This document shows, in pieces, positions 1 through 15,200 of a stretch of DNA of 64,000 nucleotides. This stretch comes from Typhlomys cinereus (lineage: Eukaryota > Chordata > Mammalia > Rodentia > Platacanthomyidae): assembly GCA_023101885.1 (NCBI GenBank), contig JALPQD010000005.1, positions 4,247,819 through 4,311,818 on the forward strand. The letters are read 5' to 3'. The position numbers were made by a program, and so were the translations under genes. The notes beneath the pieces were generated by a model. That model did no database searches. It was not told the origin of the DNA and was given only the letters and a program-made list of their open reading frames with translations. How positions within the stretch are numbered: the stretch's first letter is position 1; every line of letters begins with the position of its first letter.

Positions 1-173
1 ACTCTGAAGCTTGGACTTGGCTCAACTCCACTCATCTTGACTTTTGTTTATTTTTGCAATATTAGAGACTGAACCCAGTGTCTCTTGCATGCTAGGAAAT
101 GTTCTACTCACTTGGCTTCTAATCACAGGCTTATCTGCAGTTTAACTATTACTCAGAACTAATAGTTACTCAC

Positions 174-282
174 CAATGGGACAAGCATCATATTTTTCCA
201 GTGCATTTTGCTTGCGTTCAGATTCCTCAAGTGATGTAATAGGTTCAAATATTTTGTTCTCACAATCTGCAACTCGGACATC
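174..282 (-). CDS. ARHGAP29: ARHGAP29 exon 22 (last exon in window)
   Basis: Codons about 938-973, with FEPITSLEESERKQNALEK, a segment C-terminal to the RhoGAP domain that matches the human protein closely at the EESERKQNAL core. Acceptor TTTACAAG before 282; donor GTGAGT at 173. The exon ends in phase 1, so coding continues beyond the left edge. Confidence 0.93.
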
Positions 283-3200
283 CTTGTAAAGGAAGAAAAT
301 TTTTACACTTGAAGATGCAAAATACGAAGTCCAAAGACTTAACTTACTGATATAAACATCATACACTTCTAAATTCAATTGTTATTAAAGGTAAAAACTT
401 ACTTCCTTTGAAGAAAAAAATAGTGGCTTCATAGAAGGTTCCGAGTCTCTTTCATCTGGTGATACCAGAGGTTTCGGAAGACAGGCCTGATCAATCTGTG
501 GTATAAACACACCTGAACGAGACACAATACCCTCTGGCAGCGGTACCAGACCATCAAAGATCCTCTGTGAATAAGTAATGAGGAACTCTACCAGCCGGGC
601 ATGATGGGAGTACTCCGCAATGGAAGAGATGGTGATAGGAGCTGCAGTGGGCCTTGGTCTAATGAGGCTCGGTCCAAAGATCACACCCAAGTTTTTGGAA
701 TTCATCTTGTTTTCTTCTGCATGCTCTACTACCCTGCAAAGCAGAATGTATGAAGTTGTATGAGATCTACCTATGAGAGTTCTTTAGTGATAGTTTACTA
801 GGTTGGATGGAATGGAGGGAAAATGACCTACAAAAATCTAGGAAAAATTTGTCATGAGTCAAGTTGTGGAAAAGGTCTAAGAAAAAAAGGACATTTATTT
901 AATTATAATATTGAGTTTTACAGGATGAAAATCTAAGCAGAAGGAACTACTAAAGAAAAATAACCCTAAAAATTACTTCCATCTCAGGGCACATGGTATC
1001 CTTCCAGGTCCTCATGGTGGTAACTAAAATATCACCTTCAGAGAATACAGAGGCAAGACATAAACTTGGCAGTTGGTTCTGCCAGATTTTCTTATCATTC
1101 TCCCAGCCACTTCAGTTCCTGCTATAGTTTTCTGTACTGTAGATAACCAAATCACTTTTAATTCCTAAATGTAAACTGCTTTCTATATTTCAATCTTTCT
1201 CTGCATGTTGTGCACACCTAATGTAACAGGATGATGCTGTACTGTGCTTGTCCTCCAAGATAGTGAGCTCATCGTCTGCAGCAGTTAGTTCTAAGAGCCA
1301 ACCTGACAACTAAGAATTATTTAGTTAAGGCAAGCTTCTGAGCAAGGCTATAGATGATATATAACGATATGGGAGGACTCAGCCTGTATCAAGCGGGATC
1401 ATTTCCCGAGGCAGGTGGAATTGGGCAAACTGGCAAGTTAGGAAGCATGTCCCTCTTCTCAGCTTTTCCTGTGGACATGGTGTGGTCAGTTCCCTTGACC
1501 CTTGTGATAACTCTCTTGCGACGATAATGAACTATAACCAGGCATCTAAGGGACAATATTCTGAACACATACTTAATACTCCCTTTTTCCTAACACGTAA
1601 TAAAAAATATAATCAAATTAAAAAACAATACCAAAACAATGTCAAAACATTACTGAACTGTACACTTAAAAATGGTTAATGTGGGGCTGGAGAGATAGCT
1701 CAGGGGTTAAGACTCTGACTTGCAAACAGAAGGTCCTGAGTTTGGATCCCAGGTCCCCATGCAAAAATGTTCCCCAGTGGCCTGCACTTCCGGCCCTGGT
1801 GGGTATAACCTGGGAAATACCAGAGAGAAGCAAAAAGGAGGTAGAAGTAATCCACAGGGACACACAGTACCCTCTGACATACACACACACACACACACAC
1901 GCACACACACACACACATACACACACACACACACGCAACAAATAAATAATTAAAAAAAGGTTAATGTGGTAAAATTTTACTTAACAAAAAAAAAATTATC
2001 CACTCGCTAATAAAGGCTTTACTTATATAATAAATTCTCACCGTTTAAGATGTAGGATGAGATAATGAAGACTATTAAAATTTGATACTGGCAATTGTCT
2101 TATTAGGTCCCTGCACCTCAGAAGAATTCGGTTTACTTCTACACTCATAGGTGGATGTTTTCTGGTTTCAGGGCCATTCTGTTTCATCTCTTGTTCTTTG
2201 TTTACAGACTGTATCTCTTTTGCAATGTCTATAAATTCCTTGTATAGCCGGAATAAAATAAATGGTTCTGGAAGCTAAAGAAACAAAATTATATTAGAAG
2301 TATCACTCTGCTTTCCCCTGTTAGTCATTAACTATTACTCATAGCTACTCAATGATTTACCATGTCTCTTTAGGTTAACAAGATTTAAAATGTCAACTGC
2401 ATGTCTACTACAGATGTGACCTTTCTTATAAATTACACTGAGACTTAAAACACATTAACTAGAGCTGACTAGATAGCTGAGTAGGTGAGGCGCTTGCTTG
2501 CAAACCTGGTGACTTGAGTGCCATGCCTAGCCCACATGGGGCATGTGTGCACCACCCCTCAGTAAATAAACATTAAAAAGTATTTTTTAAAAAAACATGC
2601 CAACTGACAGTAAAACTCTAAACCTAGAACTAACTAGAGGCTGGGAGTTAAAAATCAGATATAAATCCTATCTATAATTATATCTCTAACTCTCCCATAT
2701 TTAGCATTGTTTTATTTAGACAAAACTACTATGATATACAAAATAGTCAAATAAATTAGAAAAAGCCGGTAAGCAGAATGTTACTAGAAAAGGAGAAGAA
2801 AAGAAAGGGCTACAGGGACTTTTTCTGGTTGGCCAGACTGAAGGCACCAGGCAGTATGACCTATAAAAGGTGTACTGTTAACATTTATCTGATTTTTAAA
2901 TCAGATATTTATGAATATTATGAATAAACTATGAATATGTCAAAGGAAAACGTTCCTGTCTCAGCAAATCCCCTGTCTGTTTGCTGACCCTTCACGTTAA
3001 CAGCTGAATAATGGTCTTTCCTTACAAAGATGTTGTCAAGTTTCTAAAACTTAACAAAAACTTCATGTTACTTCCTTATATTTAGGGAAATGTTGTTTAT
3101 TTCTTTTATTGTGCTTAGGAAAAGCAGTCCTACTCAGAGTTGGGAGGCTGCAAGTAGGAAAAGACACATGGAGATCTTGTTTATGTAATTAATGTAAGTT

Positions 3201-6200
3201 CTATTTTCTCTTCTGCTGAGTTTCTTCTTCTTGTTGCTGAGACAATCTGTTTGCCTTTTCCCTTCTGTGATCTATACAACAACACTCAGAAGACACCAGC
3301 ATGGTCTATGCCAGTGAAAAAACATGCAAAGAAAAAGTTATGAATATATAACAAAATAAAAATCACGTTTTTAATGTTTAAATGGTAGGTTTCAAGAATA
3401 AAATCTTTACCTGCCGCAGGTATAACTTCAAGACATCACAGATGTCATGTGAACTGAATTCTGAGATGTCTACCAGGTGCATTCCACTTTCCAAAGCTTG
3501 ACACAGCTTTTCAGTTTTTACTTTGTTTCCACAAACACGATAAATTCCCTTGAATAAGAAACAAAAACATTCTTTAAGTGTCTGTTTTAAAATAACTAAA
3601 TGCAGACATACTAGACATATTTGATGTTGTCTACTTCAATTTTTGATAGTATTTCAGAAAAAACCTTAGATGGGGTCAAATAACATTTTTAAAGTAAATC
3701 TGAATAAACAGCTATATTGCAAACTGACAGCACTTTTTTACACTAAGCATCCTTTTTATTAGAACAAGTGACACAGATTTTTAACTTAAAAAAAAATAAA
3801 TCTGGAGCGTTGGCTCAGGGGTTAATATGCCTCTGCCTCGAAAGCAGAAGGCCCTAAGTTTGGATCCCGAGTCCAACATAAAAATGCCAGGCAGAAATGG
3901 CAGCAGCCTGTATTTACTTCCCATTCTGGAAGGAAGAGTGTGGGAAACTTCAGAGCAAAGCAAATAGAAGGCAGAAGCAATCTAGGATGATTCCTTGGGC
4001 CTCCACAGGTACACCCAGTGCTCTCAGACATACACAGACACACACACATAGACACACACACGCTATATATATATATATATATTAACATGTGAGATGGTGC
4101 AAGCCTGTAATCCCAGCACTTGGGAGATGGAGGCAGAAGGATCAATTCAAGGTCATCCTTGGCTGCACAGGGAGTTTGAAGGTAGCAAGACACTGAAACA
4201 ATGAGCCAAATAAACAGACACCAAAGAAAACAACGTTATAATGTACCTGGAGAGACAAAGCTCTATTTTCAATTTCTGAGGCACATATTTTGAGTACAAA
4301 AGGGATGCCATCTGGTTCCTTTTTTGCAACTTGAGCAAATTCTGCTCCAAATAAATGTGTTTTTCCCAGAAGTTTTTGATGACCACACACGATGACTAAA
4401 TTTTCCAAACACTTTCGATGACAAACAAGGAGACACTACGAGAAAAATGATAGTTTATCTTTTTTCCCCCCTAATTTCTTTTTTCCCCCTAGTTTTCCTA
4501 CAAGCAAAGTGAGTAGCTGTCCTTGGCCCCCATTCCTTCTCCTCCCCCCCTTTCTTTTCTTTCCCATCCTTCCCTCCCTCCATGAATCTATCCTTCTTCC
4601 AGTTCCCGTCTGTCTGCTTATGTGGGCCTTGGGGTTCCCTTCAGGTTGTCTGCTCTAGTGGGAGCTCAGGCCTCTGTGGTCTATGTGACACATTAAGTGG
4701 CCCTTCCTTGGGTAGACACACTGATGGGGGCAGCCCCCTTCACTTGTCTAGCCCTAGCCCCTAAGGTTCCCAAGAAAATGATAGTTTACAACTCATTAGC
4801 TCATCATAAAACTATTCACAACTGGGCAAACTATACATAGACTGATAGCATAATCAAAATGAGTTTAAAATGTATTATTTTGTAATGCTTGAAATAAATC
4901 TAAAAGCAGAATAAATGTAAAATAAAGATACGCTGTAGTACAATTTATTAAAAATGATTTGCAAAAGAACCTGAATAAAATTTTAACAAAAAGTATACAG
5001 CAAAACCAAACAATACCCAAACACATGCATCAGGATTTACTCTGATCTACGAAAGTAATAACAGAAAGGAGGAACAAGTGACAGCTAAAAACAGGATCAC
5101 TGCCATTCTCAAGAGATCTTACCTCCTCACACTCCACACCCTGGAACACCACAATGCCTTCGCAATCCTTACATTTTGTGGGGGACCTCAATTTGCGAAA
5201 TTTGTGAGTGAGTGCTGCCTTTGACATCAACGTTTTCTTAAAAATTCCAAGAGAATTTGGTCCTTAAAACACAAAAATGAACATAAAAGAATGTCAAGAT
5301 AAGAAATTTATATCACAAAATGTTGCATTTTTAATAATCTTTGGGCTTTTCAATCATCTGCATGTTACAAAAAGCTATCATTTTGAGTTTCTAACATAAA
5401 AATATATATCTAAATTACATCTCAGCAAATAGGTTGCCTGTGCACAAGCCTAGTGATCTGAGTTGGGACCTATGTCCCACGAGGCTGGACATCTGAAAAG
5501 TTGTTCTCTGACTTCTACACGTGCATATGACATGCATAGACTGTTCCGTCTCTTTCTCTCTCTCCCTTTCAGATAAATAAATTAAAAAATATTTTTCAAA
5601 GCCCTGTATACAGCTGGGAAGTGTGTTTATAGATGGTTATATTTTTAGGAAAAACCCTATGAATGCTTTGATGGAAAAGAGCTAGTTAAATGAGGCTAGC
5701 ATGTTAGCATTATGTGCATAGTTATTTTTAATTTATAACATTGTAGATAATACTAGTTAGCTATGTTCTAACATACTGGAGGCCAGATATACTACTATTT
5801 AGAAATTTTGTCAAAACAGGTATCTTATGTATCAAAGGTATAAAATTATTATATGAATCTAATTCAAGTTATTAAGACAACTTTTTTTTATCTTTTAACA
5901 TCCACAGCTTTCCTTGAGAAGTCTGCTTTTCCGTCCCCCACTGCTTCACTGCTACTGCTACTGCAGTGCTTCAGATGGAACGCAGGGTCAAGCTCCACAC
6001 TAGCAAGAGCTCTGCTACCGAGTTCATGCCCTCAGCCCCCACTGTTTCTTTACAAAGGGCCGTTTCAGAATTTCTCATACACCACTATCCTTTTTCACAG
6101 AAAGTCCGTGTACTGGACTTAGGAGAGAACACCAGATATAATCTATTTTTAACATTGTGACAATATATTTTAGATTTAGTAATTTTACTCCTTATTCTGT

Positions 6201-9200
6201 TAACTTTTATTTTAACTATTTGATCAATATAATATCAATTCACAGTCGCATATTATTCTTGGGGTTTGTTTAAACGACACAAAACAAATAATAAGCATTG
6301 CGCAGCACCACTACTCTCAGGGTTTGAATACAAGCTGTCCCCCACATGTGTTTGCCTCTTTAGCTGAGGCTGGGCACCTTCAGAAGGTGGAGTTCTGAAG
6401 GAGAAAGGCGAGTCACAGGGGGAGCAGCCCAGCCCTACTTCCAGTTCGCTCGTGCTTTCTCTACCTCCTTGATGGTGGAGCCTGCCTCAAATTTCTGCCG
6501 CTAAGTCAAGCCTTCTGCTGAGATTGCTTCCATAACAGACCATATCTCCTCTAGAACTGTAAGCCAAATAAATATCCCTTCTCTCCAAGCTGGCCGTACC
6601 AAAGTATTGCCTCCCAGCAACAGAAGGAAGAGCAACTGGAACAACTGCTCATGGTTAGGGCGTCTGAATGAAACATACCGGCTTCTGAAGGGGAAGGCGG
6701 CTCTCTCTCATCCAGATCATCGGCAGAAGACATGGTTCCACTGGATGGAGTTCGTGGAAGTTTTCGATGAAAGTCTCCTAAAAGAGAATTATGGATACCA
6801 TCATTTGACTATTCACTGTAGAATATCAGAAATGGGTAACTCTTAGAATTATACAATTCATAGTATTTTTTTTTTTAGTTTTGATGCAAAAATCTGCTTT
6901 CTTATACTCTGGATTAACAAGGGTTTCTAATATTCATTCTTGGGAACATAAAGAATTTAAATAAATAATTGATTTTTTCCAAATAAACTTAAAACTGAGA
7001 ACCCTGTATTCCAATGAGGCCTTGCTACAGCAAGCTTCTGACAGTATTTGAGTGATAAGTGCCAAAAAGACAGGTGGTATTTTCTACTAATATTTTGTAT
7101 CTAATATTTGACAGCACAGGTAGTGTAATGGTGAAGTTATCATTAAATGTCTGTCATAACAGTGTGGCTCACCAGACCAAGTAACTGCACAGCAAACCAA
7201 AAGGTAATATTATCTTTATTGACCACACAGTAGTGAAAACAGACAGCTATTCGCATCAATAGGGATCTCTCGGGAAGGAAGCACAGAATAAAATTGCTTG
7301 ATGCGCTGGACCTAGTGGGGTTGGTTGGCTGTAATCTCAAGCCTTTAGAAGGCTGAAGAAGGAAGTTCGAGGACTGCCTGGGCAAGAATGAGTTCAAGTC
7401 TGATTTGAGCAATTTGGCAAGACCTTGTCTCAAAACAAAACAAGTTTAAAAATAAAGTCTCAGGATGTAGATCAGTGGTACAGCATTTGCCTAAAATTCA
7501 GGAGGCCCTATGTCAATCCCCAGTACCAAAATAATATGACTGATTTTTATAATATCTAGAACAGGGCTAAACTCCATGAAATACAGGTACCCAAAACACT
7601 ATTTACAAGATGAAAAAAAAATCAGGACAATGATTTATTCTGGAGGGATATAGGAGGAAGCCATCAGGAACAGGTGAATGGGAATTGTAATTGACCACTA
7701 ACATGCTGTTGGGTGGACTAGGGAATGATTTTACAAAGGTTTTTCTCATTATTTTTCTTTTATTTCAGTTTCTTGTGCGTGAATGTAAAGCGAATGAATG
7801 TATATGTGTTTGCCTGTGTGTGGTCTGAGGTTGATATTAGGAATCATCCTTGATTAGAGACGGTCTCTCTCAAAGTGCCCTGCCTGGAACAGTTGGTCAG
7901 GTTAGCCGGTTGCTTTGAGGAGTCCCAGTTTCCACCTTCCAAAGCTGACATTACAGGCTATTACACACCCATGGCATTGATTACACGGCAAATGCTTTAA
8001 CTGCTGGGCCATCTCCTCAATCCTTGTTACTTTTCTTTAAAATACATGCATCTATCTGTATATATTCTATATCTGAAAAAGTTCATCATGAAAACATGAT
8101 TGTTAAAAAAATACCCCAGATGGACTATTTGAATCTTTCATCGAGTTTTCACTCTGGACTTATTTATGTACCTGGACTTATAGATTCTGAATCCAAAGAT
8201 CTAGATTCACTGCTCCCTCCAGTACTCTCAGAATCACTAAACATCCCAAATGTCCACGATCTTATGAAAGAAGGACCTTTAAAAAAAAGAATAAAATTAA
8301 AAACTTGCCTAAAGGTAAATTTCATAAGGTAAAATTAAAAAAACTATATGCAATATATAAATATATACATTATATAGAAGAAAGCAATTCAAATTTCCTT
8401 AAAGATATTTAATTACAAACTTTTAAGACAAGCATGGCTATAATTATGAATAACCTCAAAGTTAAAATATAATTGAACTGATTTTCTAATTCCAAAGTCT
8501 CGATTCATTTAAAAGTTACATCTGAGCAATCTGCTACTTTATAAGCAATGCTTGCTTTATTTACTATGAAGTGCTACCTGTCATGTCTGCACTGTTAGAG
8601 CACCTGTCCTCTTCAATTTTATTACAACTGTCAGGAAGTCGCACAACATCCTCTAAAGAGTCAGCGGGTCCATAACCAGGTGACTGGGGACTGCTTATTA
8701 GTTGTTTATTTACATTCCTACAGGAAGAAAACGAACAAAAATCAGTACTAGTGTCTATTTTGTTGAACATTCAGAAAAAAAATTGCTAATTTAATGAATG
8801 TAGGATAAGTAAGCTAATTAAATATTAAGAACTACTGTATGGTTAAGCTTTTTTAGGAGACTGAATAAAACTTAAAATTACGTGTAGTTATAGATGAAAG
8901 ACAGAAAAGGTCTAACAGTAACAGCATATTCAATAATTTTTATCATCGTTAAACTTTTTTAGTATGACCTCAGTGAAAATACAGCTTTTGGAATATATAA
9001 AATATTCATAGTCATCATTTGCTATTCCCAAAGGATTTTTTTAAATAAAGGATTCTTAAGAAAGATTTTAAGCTATTCCAACCCATATTTTACTTTATTT
9101 TTAAAAAATATTTATTACTTACTAGAGAGGAGAGAGAGAAAAGAGAACATACATGTATGGCATGGAACAGGAATGGAGGTTGGGGTAACTTTCAGAAGTC

Positions 9201-12200
9201 AGTCCCCTCCTTCCACCATATGAACTTCTGGGAATCTAACTCGATCGCCAAGTTTGTGAACAGGTGCCTTACCTATTAAGCAATCTCACTGATCTTCCAG
9301 AAGTATTTTTAGGACTCAAAGAACTGGGCAAGAGAGACGGCTCAGCAGGGAAAGATGTCTGACACCAAGCCCAGTTCAATCCTTGAAATTCACACAGTGG
9401 AAGGTGAGAACCAGAGGCCGCAAGCTATACTCTGACCTCTACGTATGCCCTGTGACACGCCCCCCCAACACAATAAACATAAATGTAAGGGGGAAAAAGA
9501 CTTGGAACTGAGGCCTGTGTTAAACTGGAAAGCTTCATTTTTAGGTATTGCTTTCCTTAATAGTAGTAACAAACCACAAAACATAAAAATTACACAGAAT
9601 TTTTAAATTCAGTATTTCAGGGTAAGAAATATACCTTATACCTTCGGGAACTTAGTTAACTGAGTAGACCTTTATCTCTTAAAATAATTTCATCTGTACA
9701 TCAATTCTTACCCATCAACCTTTTCTTCTAATTCGGTTGAGTTTGTAGCCTTCACAAACTCACTGTACTCTTGGCCTGGGTCATAGAGTTTAGCGCGGTC
9801 ACACAGAGCCTGCAGGCCGTTTACAAGGGAGGCAGCTTGCAGGTGCTGCATCTGGAAGAGGTTAACTGTTACCTGTGGTCAGAGACAAAAGACAGATAGC
9901 ACATGACATATACAATGCTATGTAAAGGCACCTTTCTGTCAATGATGACACAGGCACTGAATGCTGCCTTCCCATGCTGAACTGCCTGATACTAATCACA
10001 ATAAACTGGAAATAAAACAGTCAGTTTTAATCTATTAGGAGTGATCCTTTCAGCAGAACTGGTTTAAAATATGAAGTTAAAAATATAATCCCACATCCTC
10101 ACTGGTAAACAAATTTAGAAGATGGGTGAGTTAAAGGATTCTCAGCCTTGGACTCTGATGGTTTAACTACAACTAAGTAAAAAATGTGTGTGTCTGGAAA
10201 GGAGGTGCTTTCCTAATGTAAGCAGTATTATTTTGACTGTTTTTACTTTTTTCTTTCCACCTCTTCCTTCCTCTCCTTCCCCCTTCCCTCTCCCTCCCTA
10301 AGTTTACTTTTCTTTATTGAGATGGAGGTCTTGTTATGTTGCCCATGCTGGCCTAGAGCTGCACCTCCTCCTCCTTCCCTACCTCCCAGCATCCTGAATG
10401 GCTGGGAAACACTATTAAGTTTCTAAAACTGTCTGAAATGCTATTACTACTACTACTTCTAGTAACAATGTAACAGCAGTTACAAAATTCACATAATTTG
10501 CTAGAATTCAAAGACCATCTCAGAGTTTTGTATTAATTAACTAATCTGGCATTCACAAAAAAATCCAGACTTCAATATATTTTGGCAAACAAACAAAGAG
10601 ACACTGGTTATCACCCATCTTTATGTTATCCTGAGAGCTGGGTCTGAAAGTTAACAAATCCTATAAACAAGATACTGTGTGGTACTGAAAGTTGTGAATA
10701 CTATATAAGGATATCAACTTCTAGAATAGCAGTACCATGTTTGTAGAAAGGTATTTGCAACACAGTAGGTTAGGCAGGCGTCTCTGAAGAGCTAAATTTC
10801 CACCATAAGCAGATGCAAGAAAAAGCCAGGACCTAACTTTAGGGAGAAGAGGCTCAAAAGTGAATAAGACAGAGTTGGTGCTTAAGAAGCAGAAGCAAGG
10901 TCGCCATGGCTAATGCACACGAAAGATGGAACTTCTGTTGGGTGAAAGGAAAGAACTCACGTAAACCATTGTAGAATCTGAAGTACACTGTGATGAGATT
11001 TTATGAAAACCATAATCTGATTTATTCTTTAACATTTCAATCAGGTTAGTATTTTTTCAGAGTCTTATGTTTTCTCTTCACTTCCCATGGTTTATCAAGT
11101 GCATCTTTGGCAAGGTAGATAAACATCCCTCTAAGGTAGCTGACTGAGCCTAAAGCATTTGAAATGTGTACCCAACAGAGTACAATTTAAATCCTCGATT
11201 TAAAAAGGTTTCTGATTCAGATGGAATCATTTCTTCCACCGACTGCTCTGAGGACCCTTGGCTAGAGTGCACACACCACCATCAAGGACTCTGGAAAGTA
11301 AACGATAGCAGGAAGATGTATTTCAGGCACATTTCTTTCCTCTTCCCACCTGTCATATTTTCTACCTTATGCTGGGTCCTGCTCACATTTGATTACCACA
11401 TGATAAATAAGCCAAGAAACGAAAGGGTAGGGAAACGTGATTGACTTTAAGAGTAGAAGAGGGCCCGGGTTTCTTTGCGGTATTTGCTTCTCCCCTGCCC
11501 CATTCCTTCAGTGAGCCCAAATCCCTAGGGCACAGTCTTGTGGCAGCCATGGCAGCAGCTGAAGGAAACCTGACACTGCAGGGAACCCTCGTATGACCAG
11601 ATGAATTGTGCTCAAAGAGGACTGATGGAGCGTTGAAATTCTTGTTGCTTTTTTCTCTTTATCCCCCATCCACGAACTTAAGGACTAAGAAGTGATATCT
11701 TTGGCCCCCTGGACAGCAACAGAGCAGGTAGTTCTAGCTTTCCAGCCACACCAGGGAGACATAGCTGCTGGACAGTGAATCTAACTAATTGAATGCTGCT
11801 CACTTCTTTGAATCAATGTTCAGGGCCCAAAGTCTCAGAAAATAACTGAAAATACCTAGAATATCATTCAAATTTGTTGTGGAACGATGTCCTCTGGGCA
11901 TGGCAAGGCCTTGCCCTGTTGACCCTCAGCAGCTGTGATTACTCTTCCCATCCCCAGGGTACACAGACAGTTAACAGTTGCTTGGGGGGAGGGGCTCACA
12001 AGCCTGCCCCTCCCAGAGGATGTATAAGCAGTTAACAGTTGCTGGAGGAGAGTTGTGTGGTTGAGTCTCCACAGGCTGCCCGTGTTTCTGTAAGTAACCC
12101 TTTGAACTCACTGGTTCACCAAGCGAGACTTGGATAGAACTGTTTCTTTGTTCTGTCATTGGTTCCCTACATGTGCTGAGAAGACATTTATTCATGTTTC

Positions 12201-15200
12201 CCTAGGTAAAGTTAATGCAACAAAATTACCGGTGACAATGAAAAATTAGGAAAGTCTCAGCAACTCACCAAAGACAGCTATCAATATAGAGATGATAATT
12301 AGAGTGAAGTTGTCTGCAGAAGTCACTACAGTAACTATTGTTAACGGGTTCAGAAAGGAAGGGCAGAGATATGTGATAGTGAAGTATTTGCCTTGCAAAT
12401 ATGAGGACATGAATTTGATCCCCAGAACCCCAAAATAAACAAAAAATTAGACATGGTGGCATGTGCTTGTAACACTAGCTCTGGAGAGAAGGAGATGCGC
12501 CCTAGGGATCGCTGGCGAGCTAGCTTTAGCTACTGGGTAAATTCCAGGCCAGTCAGAGACCCTGTGTCAGAGAGAAAGATGGCAGCATTGTGAAGCAGCA
12601 GCTAGAATGACCCCTAGACCAACCAAACCATCTTCAGTGCCCGATCTCCCTCCACGGCCACGCCAAGAGGCAGGCTGAAGGGCACGGTTAAAGGAGACAA
12701 AGTCGAGGGAAAGGAAGAGCCACAGAGAGACTCTACAGTGAATTTCCAAAGTCAGAGCCCAAGCCAAAAAGATGAAGAAAGGAGAGAAGCATGTCAAGGG
12801 AAGCAACCCTACGGACAGTGGGCACCGACGGCACCACCTTTAAACTGTGAAGAGACTGAATGCTTTCTCGCTCAGACAGAGAGCAAGGCAAGGATGACCC
12901 CTCACCAGTCCTACCACTGAGCGTCGTATTTAACGAAGATAAAATAAGCAACAAGGAAAGCAAGTAGGGGGCTGAAGAAACGGCTCAGTGGGTAAAGCAC
13001 CTGTCCTTTGCGCATGGGAGCTGGAGTGCAGATCCCTAGAACCCATTAAAACAGTCAGGCACGGTGGCTGCTGCAATCCCAGCACGGGGCAGGCACAGCC
13101 AGCTGGCCAGGCCGAAGGCGAGTACCTCCTCACTCCTGTTTCTCCCTAACAAAGGTGGCATTTTCTTGGTGGTTGCCACAGTTTGAATGTGACTTGCCCC
13201 CCAGGCTCATGTGTTTGAAACCTTAGCTGATGTTAATGTTTGGGAAGGTCATGGCAACCTTTAGGAGGTGGAGTCTTGGCAGAAGAAGGCATGTCACAAG
13301 AGGGGAGTAGGTGAGGTTTTTGGTAGCCCCCAAAACTGCTAGCAATCTGTTCTTGCAATTTGCCAGTTGGTATCTCTGTCTCCATGATAATGACTGTGAC
13401 CAATCCTCTTCTACTGCTAATGGACTACATCTCCCCTCTGGAACTGTAAATCAAGTCAATCTTCCTTTCTCCCTTAAGTTGCTTTAGTATGAGTGTTGTC
13501 TACGGCAGCAGAAAGAAAGGTAACAATAATGGTAGTATTATGTGATATATTCCCTCTTCCATTGGGAAATTTAAGCAATAAATTCTTTCATTATCATTGA
13601 TCCCTTTGTGTTGATAGTACTTACATGTACACACACATACATACATGTATGTCACATACATGTGCAAAAAAAAGTATGATCTATATAAGAATAAGCTAGA
13701 TCCTTCAAAATGGAAAAATTTCTGTCTCTAAAAGATAATGCTAAAGGTATAAAAAGAAAGGCTTTGGAATGAGAGAAAATATATGCAAGTTTAATAAAAG
13801 ACAATAAAAAATTGAAGACTGTATGATCAACAGGAATTAAAACCACGATTAGATGTAGTGCACATCTATTGGACAGCTAAAACAAGCGACAAACATCAAG
13901 GACATAAAACCAGATTGAGGACGGTCACTCTGGGACATTGATAATTTTAAATTAAACATACATTTAGAATAACAGACAGCAATCTCACTCCTACGCATTT
14001 CCTCTAAAATATGAAAGCTACATTCAACAAAAACTTGTAAAAAATATTGTTGAAACTCTATTCATGATTACCCAAACTAGAAACAATACAAATGTCCAGT
14101 TTGTGAATGGATAAGCTCTGTGATACAGTTGTAATACACAACAATACGCAGATACACTAAACTACTGATACATGCATCCCATCAAATCAAGGAATCTCAA
14201 AGGAATCAGGTTATGTAAGCAGTTTTTCTTAAAAAGTTATATATTAGGATTATTCTCATGAGACACATTTTTTTACAGATATAGACAAATTCTAATATTT
14301 TACAGAAAAATAATATGGAATATCTATTGATAGAGATTGTAGATAGAGAATTTGACAACAAATGGTCAACATGAATTACTTTTGAAGTGATGGAAATTTT
14401 CTGACTCTTGATTGATTGTAGTGGTTGCTACAGCATTTATGCATGCTATAAATAGGGCTGAAGAGATGGGTCAGGGGTTAAGACTCTATCTCACAAGTAG
14501 AAGGTCACGAGTTTGAATCCCAGGTCCCATGTAAAAATACCAGGCCTACGCTTTCAGCTCTGGTGGGCAGAGCCTGGGAAATCCCAGAGCAAAGCAAAAA
14601 GAAGGTAGAAACAAATCAAGAATGATTCCCCCAGTCATCCTTGGTCCTCCACAGCCATACACAGTGTCTTTGATACACATATGCTAAATAGTTAGAAAAA
14701 TAAGTATTGTCAACTATTCAGCAAAAACAGATGTATGTGAGTTTTTTACAAACTATTTAAAGAGATAAATAAAAATATGAAGAGGCCAGTGAGATGGCTC
14801 GATGGCTCCAAGCACTGCCACATCTGGTGACCCATGTTTGACTCCGGGATCATAAAAAGCAGGTGCTGTGACTCTCTGCAAGGCCAAGACCAGACAGTGA
14901 GACAGGGGCAGAGGCAGCAGAACTGCTGCAGGGTGCAAAGCAGCAGAAACCAGAGGAGCCCAGCCTCGGTGAGAGGAAGGAGAGAGCAGCCTCCAGGCTT
15001 GTTCTCTGACCTCTGCATGCCCTTCTGCCTGGCGCAGACAACGCGTGCACCCCCCATAGCATTTCCTAAGTGAAGAGGACACTCTGTCTTGAAATAAATC
15101 ATTGAATTCATTTGTAATATTCAGTTTACTCAAATTCTGAAGAATATATCTCTCAGCACTGACAGAAGTTTCAGGAGTCAAACTGACTCTAGCAATCAAA

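Noticed and set aside
1666..1945. Open frames rich in Cys-Val or Thr-His over CA repeats (also near 19.4, 19.9, 27.4, 33.7 and 61.8 kb)
   Set aside because: Translations of CA microsatellites and SINE bodies, repeated wherever the SINE occurs.
8024..8332. Plus-strand open frame of 102 codons
   Set aside because: It lies across a B3 end and the antisense of ARHGAP29 exon 15. The minus strand matches the known protein.
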